10,820 nt of DNA from the NCBI GenBank assembly GCA_026770595.1, contig MU634676.1, positions 1 through 10,820 on the forward strand, read 5' to 3'. Of the stretch, positions 1-9,100 are shown piece by piece. A model generated the notes under the pieces. That model had not been told where the DNA came from and did not search any database. It was given only the letters and a program-made list of their open reading frames with translations. Numbering within the stretch: position 1 is the first letter of the stretch; every line of letters starts with the position of its first letter. The position numbers were made by a program, and so were the translations under genes. Source of the DNA: Ochromonadaceae sp. CCMP2298. Taxonomy: Eukaryota; Sar; Synurophyceae; Ochromonadales; Ochromonadaceae.

Positions 1-103
1 CCCCGCCTGCACACAACTATACACACATAACACACACATAACACACCCCTACCCACCACCCCTACCCACCCACCACGCCTCCACACACACCTACCACACA
101 CAG
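1..103 (+). other. 3' end of an intron (donor outside window)
   Basis: Low-complexity CA/CCCAC-rich sequence with very few G, ending in CACACACAG. The acceptor is placed at AG 102-103 because it keeps the Ser-Gln before LPDD. Dynein heavy chains have a conserved R-S/A/T-Q-LP here, and the base G104 would complete the Arg codon (phase 2). A second AG at 109-110 would drop these residues and is less likely. Confidence 0.8.
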
Positions 104-182
104 GTCCCAGCTGCCGGACGACACCAAGCGCTTCGAGGGGATCGACTCGGAGTTCAAGGAGCTGATGAAGGACGCCGTCAAT
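104..182 (+). other. Exon: linker segment ([14 protein letters not shown])
   Basis: G104 completes a split codon, then 26 codons read to Asn at 180-182. The block [14 protein letters not shown] followed by FKELMKDA is a conserved linker element of axonemal dynein heavy chains and fixes the frame. The donor is GTGAGC at 183. This exon is too short to be seen by length-based ORF calling and was found by homology and splice signals. Confidence 0.88.
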
Positions 183-3100
183 GTGAGCACGTATTATATA
201 ATACCTCATTGTGTATATGATAATACCATAACCTAACCTTTTTGTACTACTATAACCTATAATATAGCCCATGATATACATCCACTTTAACCTTATAACC
301 TGATTCACCTACCACCACTACCACTACCACTACCACTACCACTACCACCACTACTATTAGGTGCCCATCTGCACCGAGGTGTGTCTGGTGGAGGGCCGCC
401 AGGAGCTGCTCGCCTCCATGATGGCCCGCCTGGACCAGTGCCAGAAGTCTCTGAACGAGTACCTTGACCAGAAGAAAAAGATCTTCCCCCGCTTCTACTT
501 CGTCTCCAACGTGGCGCTGCTAGACATGCTGGCCAACGGCACCAACCCCCCCAAGATCATGAAGTACCTGGGAGACTGCTACGACTCGCTGGACGAACTG
601 GTATTCTGCACAGACGCCGAGGGCAACCAGGTAGCCCCCCTACACCCATATATACACCCATATATACACCCATATATACACCCATATATACCCATATATA
701 CACCCATATATACCCATATATACCCATATTTACCCCCCCCCCCCCTCATTCCTTATATGCACACCTACCTAATACCCCCCAACACACATAACACCTACCT
801 ACCTACCTACCTACCTAACACCACCCAACACACATAATACCTACCTACCCACCACACGCGCCTACAGAACACGAAACTGGCCAACGAGATGGTGGCCAAG
901 GACAAGGAGCGGCTCATGCTGGCCGAGCCCTTCGCCCTGGAGGGGGAGGTGGAGCGGTACCTCAACAACCTCACTGACGCTATGAAGAACACGCTCAAAC
1001 TCAAGATGCAGGAGGGGTACACCACTGCGGGCAACTGGGAGGTGGACAAGCCCAGGCAGGAGTGGCTCTTCCACTACCCCGCACAGGTGGTGGTGACCAC
1101 CACTCAGATCTACTGGACAGAGGAGACGGAGACTGCCCTGGAGGACCTGTCGGGGGGCCAGGAGGACGCCGTGAAGCGCTACCTGGGCGTGCTGGACCAG
1201 CGCCTGCAGGAGCTGATCAAACTGGTGCTGGGCAAGCTAGACAAGGGCGATCGCGTCAAGATCATCACCATCATCACCCTGGATGTGCACGCCAGAGACG
1301 TGATCACGCGCCTGATCGACGAGAAGGTAGAGGGACTAGAGGCCTTTTTGTGGCAGCAGCAGCTGCGCTTCTACTGGCTGCCCGCTACGATGGACACGGA
1401 GATCCGCATCTGCGACTTCCGCACCCGCTACTTCTACGAGTGGATCGGGAACACGGGCCGCCTGGTGATCACCCCCCTCACGGATCGATGCTACGTGACT
1501 CTGACTATGGGACTCAGACTCTTCCTGGGAGGTGCGCCGGCGGGGCCTGCTGGCACTGGCAAGACGGAGACAACGAAGGACCTCGCGAGAGCCCTGGCCC
1601 TGCCCTGCTATGTGTTCAACTGCTCCGACCAGATGAACTACCAAACCATGGCGGACATCTTCAGAGGCCTGGCGCAGACCGGCACCTGGGGCTGCTTCGA
1701 CGAGTTCAACCGTATCTCCATCGAGGTGCTGTCCGTCGTGGCGACGCAGGTGAAGACGGTGCAGGACTGCATTAAAAAGTTCGCAATCGTCTCAAACCGC
1801 GAGCCCGAGTACCAGCACCTGCCCCACGGCCTGCCCCCCAACACCGTGGGCCACTTCCAGTTCGAGGGGGACGTGATCTCCCTCACGCCCACCTGCGGCT
1901 TCTTCATTACCATGAACCCCGGGTACGCGGGCCGCACAGAGCTCCCCGAGAACCTCAAGGTGCTGTTCCGCAGCTGCGCCATGATCCGCCCCGACCTGAA
2001 GCTGATCTGCGAGAATATGCTCATGTCCGAGGGCTTCCAGGCGGCCAGAGTGCTGTCCATTAAGTTCGTCACTCTGTACGAGCTGTCCTCCGAGCTGCTC
2101 TCCAAGCAGGCGCACTACGACTGGGGCCTCCGGGCCGTCAAGTCCGTGCTGAGAGTGGCCGGGGGCATGAAGAGAGGCGAGCCCGACAAGTCCGAGGACG
2201 AGCTGCTGATGCGCGCGCTGAGGGACTTCAACACGCCCAAGATCCCCGCCACGGACACGCCCATCTTCCTGCGGCTGATCGCGGACCTGTTCATGGGCCT
2301 GGACGCCTCGCTCAAGGTGAACGACGTGCTCAAGGAGGTGGTGAAGATCGTCACCAAGGAGGAGAAGCTGCAGGTAATGTGTGCTAGCGATACTGATATA
2401 ACGATATATACTCCTACAACAATATGACCCTCCCAATATATACTCCTATAACAATATAACCCCCCCCTTCTGATTCCCATATCCCCATACCTGTATAAAT
2501 AACTCTTGAAACACCTGATCATAACCTGTTCATGTATATAATATTAAACACCTAACACTTCTCCCCCACAGCCCGACGACGCGTTCATCCTGAAGGTGCT
2601 GCAGTTCCAGGAGCTGCTGGACGTGCGCCACTCAGTGATGCTGCTGGGGCCCACGGGGTGCGGCAAGACCACCATCTGGCGCACTCTGGTGAACACGCAC
2701 AACTGGGACATGGAGAAGATGGCCTACAAGACGAAGCGCACCTGCATCTACGAGCCCGTCAACCCAAAGGTAACTAACCCTACTGATATATATAAAACCC
2801 TCCCAATATATACTGATATAACAATACAACCCTACTGATATATATACAACCCTCCCAATGTATACTGATATAACAATACAACCATACCAATATATACTGA
2901 CATGGCAATACAACCCTCCCAATATATACTGATACAACAATGCAACCCAATGACAGTCCGTAACGGGCGACGAGCTGTACGGGTACATGACTCTGTCCAA
3001 GGACTGGAAGGACGGCGTGCTCTCCATCATCATGAGGGGCATGGCCAAGAACGTGGCCGAGCAGGGGTTCCACGACCACCAGGTAACTGCCCCACACCCT

Positions 3101-6100
3101 ATACAACTATACAACTATATAACAATATAGCGCTACTTGTACTCATGACAATATAACCCTAGTATATGCTCACAACAATATAACCCTAGTATATGCTCAC
3201 AACAATATAACCCTATATATCCTTTATGTACTCAAAACAATATAACCCTAATATATACTTATATAACCCTCATCCTACAACAGTCGTACAAGTGGGTAGT
3301 GCTGGACGGGGACATCGACGCGGTCTGGATCGAGTCCATGAACACGGTCATGGACGACAACAAGGTAACTACTACTATAGAATCCTCCACATACACAACC
3401 ATATAACCCTCCACATGTACTATTGAAAATATAACCCAACCAATACATACCCACATTGCCCTCATATATGTCAACATACTATCGCAACATAACCCTTCTA
3501 ACCCCAATCACCCTCCACCCTACTCTATACCCTACCCTATACCCTACCCTATACCCTACCCTATACCCTACCCTATACCCTACTCTATACCCTACTCTAT
3601 ACCCTGTAGGTGCTCACTCTGGTGTCCAACGAGCGCATCCCCCTGTCCGACGCCATGCGCATGGTCTTCGAGATAAACTCCCTCAAAAACGCCACCCCCG
3701 CCACCGTCAGCAGGGCCGGCATTCTGTACATAAACGAGTCAGATGTGGGCTGGAAGCCCTTCGTGGAGTCGTGGCTGCACAACAGAGACCTCACGGGGGC
3801 CGATCCGAGCGGCATCGAGAAGGCCGCGCTGCCTGTTTTGTTCGACAAATACATCGACGCGTGCAACGAGTCTGTGCGCAAAGGCTTCAAGGAGTGCACC
3901 CCTCTGTACCTGCTCAACAAGGTCTCCACGACTGTGTACCTGCTGGAGGGCCTGCTGGAGACGGTGCCGTACGAGAAGAAGGGCGCAGACGTGATCGAGA
4001 ACCTCTTCATCTACGCCCTCATGTGGGCCTTCGGAGGCCCCATGGTGGTGGACAAGGGGGGGGACTTCCGCAAGCACTTCTCGGAGACCTTCTCCATGAC
4101 GTTCGGGGCCAAGTTCCCCAAGGAGAACACGTGCTTCGACTACGTGTACTCATTCGCGGCGGACGAGTTCGTGGAGTGGTCCACAATGGTGCCCGAGTAC
4201 CAGGCCATCCCCATCGGCGGGGGGCCTGGGGAGACGCCCTTCTCCAGTCTGTTCGTGCCCACCTCCGACACCGTGCGCCTCACCAGTCTGATGAACCTGC
4301 TGGCGCGCAAGGGGCGGCACTGCATGCTGGTGGGCTCGGGGTCGGGCAAGACCTCCGTGATCAGCCAGTACCTGTCCACCCTGGACAAGGACGTGGACGG
4401 CTTCCTCTCCCAGAACATCAACATGTCTTTCTACACAGACTCCAAGATACTGCAGAACGAGCTAGAGCTGCCGATCGACAAGAGGTCAGGTCGGAGGTAC
4501 GGGCCCCCGGCCTCCAAGCGTCTGATCTTCTTCATCGACGACCTGAACCTGCCCTACATCGAGGAGTACGGCACGCAGAACTCCATCGCCCTGCTCACCC
4601 AGCACATGTCCTACGGCACGATATTCGACAGAACAGACCTGGGGCTGCGGAAAGAGCTCGTGGACATCCAGTACATCACTGCCATGAACCCCACCGCGGG
4701 CTCCTTCGTGGTGTGCGAGCGCGCGCAGAGGCAGTTCGCCACCTTCGCCTGCCTGATGCCCTCCAAGCAGGATCTTACCACCATATTCCAGTCACTCATG
4801 AGTGGACACGTGCTGGGATTCGCCTCCCAGGTGACCGACTCGGTGGCCAAGATCGTGGAGGCGAGTCTGGTGCTGTACGAGGACGTGTCGAAGAAGTTCC
4901 TGCCCTCGGCAGTGAAGTTCACCTACAACTGGTCCCTACGCGAGCTGACCAACATCTTCCAAGGCATCTGCTTGATGAAGGACAACGACTACTCCTCCTT
5001 CACCGATGTGGTTAAGATATGGGTGCACGAGTTCGCGCGCGTCATGTCGGATCGGTTCTTCACCACGCCCGAGTTGGACGTGTACGACGGCCTGCTGCGC
5101 GACGTGATGAAGAAGCAACTGGGCATCTCCAACGTGGACGAGGTGCTATCCTCCCCGGGCATCTTCACGGCCTTTGCGAGCGGCCCGGGCTACAAAGAAG
5201 TGGCCTCGATGGAGCTGCTGAGGAGAGTGGTGGACGCGAAGCTGGTGGAGTACAACGAGTCCAACGCGATGATGGACCTTGTGCTGTTCGAGCAGGCGGC
5301 CGAGCACATCACGCGCATCAGCCGCATCATCTCCAACCCCTCCGGCAACGCCATGCTCATCGGGGTGGGCGGCAGCGGCAAGCAGAGCCTCTCCCGCCTG
5401 GCCGCGTTCATCAACGGCTACGAGGTGAAGCAGCTGCAGGTCACTGGGTCCTTCAAGGTGGACGACCTGCTGGAGGCGTTCAGGGAAATGTTCAAGCAGG
5501 CGGGCGTGAAGGGCATACAGATCCTGTTCCTGATGACAGACACGCAGGTGGTGGACGACCGGTTCCTGATCTACATCAACGCGATCCTGGCCTCTGGCTG
5601 GATCAGCGGCCTCTTCCCCAAGGACGAGATCGACGGCATGTGCGGCTCCGTGCGCAACGACGCCAAGGCCGCAGGTGTGCCGGATGTGCCGGAGGCCATG
5701 TTGGAGTTTTTGATAGGCCGCGTGAGGGCCAACCTGCACGTGGCACTGTGCTTCAGCCCAGTGGGGGACACATTCCGCGTGCGGGCGAGGCGCTTCCCTG
5801 CGCTGATTATGTCCACCGCGATCGACTTCTTCCACCCCTGGCCCCGAGAGGCGCTCATCTCAGTGGCCGCCAAGTTCCTCGCGGATGTGGAACTGCCCAC
5901 GGAGGAGATCCGCTCAGCGCTGTCCGTGCACATGGCAGAGGAGCACCTGTCGGTCACTGAGCTGTCCAAGAGGTACCTCGAGACACAGGGGCGCTACAAC
6001 TACGTCACGCCCAAGTCGTACCTGGAGCTCATCGGGTTCTACAAGTACCTGCTGGGCATCAAGCGCACCGACGTGATGCGCCTGATCGACAGACTGGATG

Positions 6101-9100
6101 TGGGTCTGTCCACTCTGCGCAAGACGGCCGCGGACGTGGCGGAGCTGCAGATCGACCTCAGCCACCGCCTGGAGATGGTGGCGGAGAAGCAGGTGGCCAC
6201 GAACGCGCTGCTGGAGGAGATCGGGGTGCAGCGGGCGGACGCGGATGTGCAGAACGAGATGGCCTCCGGGGAGGCGGACAAGGCCACCGTCGCGTCTCAG
6301 GAGGCGGCTACCATCGAGAAGCAGGCGGAGAGCGAGCTGGCCGAGGCCGAGCCTGCGATGAAGGCTGCCTCCAACGCGGTGGACTGCCTGTCCAAGGGCA
6401 TGCTCACGGAGCTGAAGTCGCTCTCGCAGCCCCCCAACGGCGTGGAGCTGGTCACCAGTGCTGTTCTGATCCTGATCGAGAAGGAGTACAAGAACTTCAA
6501 ATGGGACCGGGCCAAGAAGATGATGGCCAACGTGGATCAGTTCAAGCAGAAACTGGTCAACTACCGCGGGGAGGACATGTCCGAAGACGACGTCAAGAAG
6601 CTGGAGCCCTTCCTATCGAGGGAGGAGTTCGACCCCAAGTTGATGGAGTCCAAGTCCATGGCGGCTGCGAACCTGTGCAACTGGGTGGTGAACATCGTCA
6701 AGTTCAACCGCATCTACGTCAAGGTGAAGCCGCTGATGGACAGCCTGGAGGCGGCGAGGGCCTCCAAGGCCGCAGCGGAAGCGTCGCTGGCCTCCGCCAT
6801 GGCGATAGTGGCCGCAGTGGAGGCGAAGCTGTCGGCCCTGGGGGCGAAGTTCCAAGACGCCACTGACGAGAAGGCAGTGGTGGAGGCACAGGCGGCCTCG
6901 GGCAAGGCCAGATTGGGTCTGGCGGAGCGACTGGTGGGCGGCCTGTCCAGCGAGAACGAGCGCTGGGGCCGGGAGATCGACCACCTGAGAGACGCCTCCA
7001 CCACGCTGATCGGTGACTGCATGCTGGCGGCTGGCTTCGTGTCCTATGTGGGTTCTTTCGACCAGGTGAACCGAGAGATGCTGTGGAAGCTCACCTGGAC
7101 GCCCGATCTGATCGAGAAGATGATCCCGCTCACGCCCAACGTGGACCCCCTGGCAATCCTGACCAACGACGGCAACAACGCCAAGATGATCTCGGAGGGC
7201 CTGCCTGCCGACCGCATCAGTATCGAGAACGGGTCCATTATCACCTCCTGCAAGCGCTGGCCGCTGCTCATCGACCCCCAGACGCAGGGCATCAAGTGGC
7301 TGCGGCAGAAGGAGGAGAACAACGGCCTGGAGGTGTTCCAGCTGAACCAGAAGGGCTGGCAGCGCAAGGTGGAGCAGGCCATCACCAACGGCCGCGTGAT
7401 CATCATCGAGAACCTCTCCGAGGACATCGACGCCACCATGGACCCCGTGCTGTCCCGCGCCATCTACCGCAAGGGCCGCAACCTGTACCTGCGCTTCGGC
7501 GGGGAGGAGGTGGAGTACGACAACAAGTTCCAGCTGTACCTGCAGACCAAGCTCTCCAACCCACACTACAAGCCAGAGATCGCCGCCCAGTGCACACTGA
7601 TCAACTTCATCGCCACGGAGAGGGGGCTGGAGGACCAGCTGCTGGCCAAGGTGGTGGGTGCGGAGAGACCCGAATTGGAGGAGAAGGCTCAGGCCTTGAC
7701 CGCCGCCTTCCAGCAGTACAAGATCCAGCTCGTGCAGTTAGAGGACGACCTGCTGGAGCGGCTAGCCAACGCTCCGGAGGACATCCTGTCCGACATCCCG
7801 CTCATCGAGGGGCTGGAGGCCACCAAGCTGGCGGCCAAGGAGATAGCCGCGGCGGTGGACGAGGGCAAGAAGACGGAGATCGACATCAACCTGGCGAGAG
7901 AGATCTACCGACCAGTGGCCTCGGAGGGGGCGATGCTGTACTTCCTGCTGACCAAGCTGTGCGCCATCGAGCACATGTACCAGTACTCCCTGGACAGCTT
8001 CGTCGCCTACTTCTACAAATCCATCTCCCGCTCCGTGCCGGCCGAGAAGCTCATCGACCGAGTGGCCAACCTGCGGTCCTGCCTGCGCATCACCATGTAC
8101 ACCATGGTCTCCAGAGGCCTCTTCGTGCGCCACAAGCTGATCTTCCTGGCGCAGCTCACCTTCAACCTGATGAAGCGAGGGGACCTGGGGGAGGACCAGG
8201 TGCTCAACGAGCTGCACTTCCAGTTCCTGCTCAGGGGGCCGCGCAGGGTGGGGGAGGAGAACCCCGTCAGCTGGCTGCCCCCCTCTGCGTGGGAGAGCTG
8301 CCTCGCCCTGTCGGACCTGGAGGAGTTCCAGAAGTTGCCCTCTGACCTGGTGGAGGCCTCTCCGCGGTTCAGGGAGTGGTTCAACGCCATCACGCCTGAG
8401 AACGAGAAGCTGCCCCTGGACTGGGCCGGCCTGGACCGCACGCCCTTCCAGAAGATGCTGGTGGTGCGCTGCCTGCGTCCGGACCGCGTGGCCACCGCCA
8501 TGACGGATTTCATTCGCTCCGTGCTGCCCGACGGCAACAACTACGCAGACTGCGACGGCGCCCTGTCCAGCGTGTCAATCCTGGACTACTGCCTGGAGGA
8601 CTCCACGCCCATGGTGCCCATCTACTTCATCCTGTCTCCCGGAGCCAACGTGATGGGCGACCTCGACAACCTCGCGAAGAAGTACGGATTCGTGCCCGGT
8701 GAGTCCTACCACAACGTGAGCATGGGGCAGGGGCAGGACGTGGTGGCCATGCGCAACCTGGAGATGGCGCACAGGCAGGGGCACTGGGTGGTGCTGAACA
8801 ACGTGCATCTCATGCCCAGGTGGCTCATCGACCTGGAGAAAAAGCTGGACGAGTTCGCCCTGGAGGGGAGCAACAAAAAGTTCAGGCTGTTTTTGTCCTC
8901 CGACGCGGCCAATTCCATCCCCATCGGGCTGCTCAACCGCTGCATCAAGATCACCAACGAGCCGCCTGCGGGCCTGAAGGCCAACATCAAGCGCGCCTTC
9001 GCGTCCCTGAACAGGGAGCAGTTCGAGGACTTCGACAGCAAGATGAAGTCCATTCTGTTCGGCCTGTGCCACTTCCACGCAGTCATGCTGGAGCGCAAGC

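Larger units (their letters stand above)
631..867 (+). other. Intron, 237 nt, phase 0, almost G-free
   Basis: Donor GTAGCC, acceptor CCTACAG. Only six G bases are counted in 237 nt. It holds a 12-nt tandem repeat, a run of 13 C and a CCTA repeat. Its length is a multiple of three and the frame stays open until a TAA at 835-837, so a retained intron would add a His-Pro-Tyr-Ile-rich stretch and then stop. Confidence 0.92.

Noticed and set aside
109-110. Alternative 3' splice site giving a phase 0 first junction
   Set aside because: It would remove the Ser-Gln of the conserved SQLP block; AG at 102-103 keeps it and allows the expected preceding Arg.
3517-3606. Telomere-like CCCTA repeats suggesting a chromosome end or interstitial telomere
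   Set aside because: The unit is a 12-nt ACCCTACCCTAT, not a perfect CCCTAA array, and it lies within an intron between two coding exons in frame with the protein family.
1-3609. A pseudogene or a set of separate short genes
   Set aside because: The interruptions have GT-AG ends, leave every dynein block in frame and contiguous, and no frameshift or internal stop occurs in any exon.
3456-5015. 519-codon + strand frame starting in the 12-nt repeat
   Set aside because: It is an out-of-frame shadow of the dynein frame (Arg/His/Gly/Ala-rich) preceded by translated intron repeat.
6613-7566. Long antisense open frames within the terminal exon (for example 317 codons at 6613-7566, 298 at 8575-9471, 229 at 5146-5835)
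   Set aside because: They overlap strongly conserved dynein coding sequence, have skewed residue content (Val/His/Leu/Gln-rich) and arise from the G/C-ending codon bias, which removes stops from the opposite strand.
8699-8705. GGTGAGT, a perfect-looking donor inside the last exon
   Set aside because: Translation across it ([14 protein letters not shown]) is a conserved AAA6 block, so the site is coding and no intron is needed.
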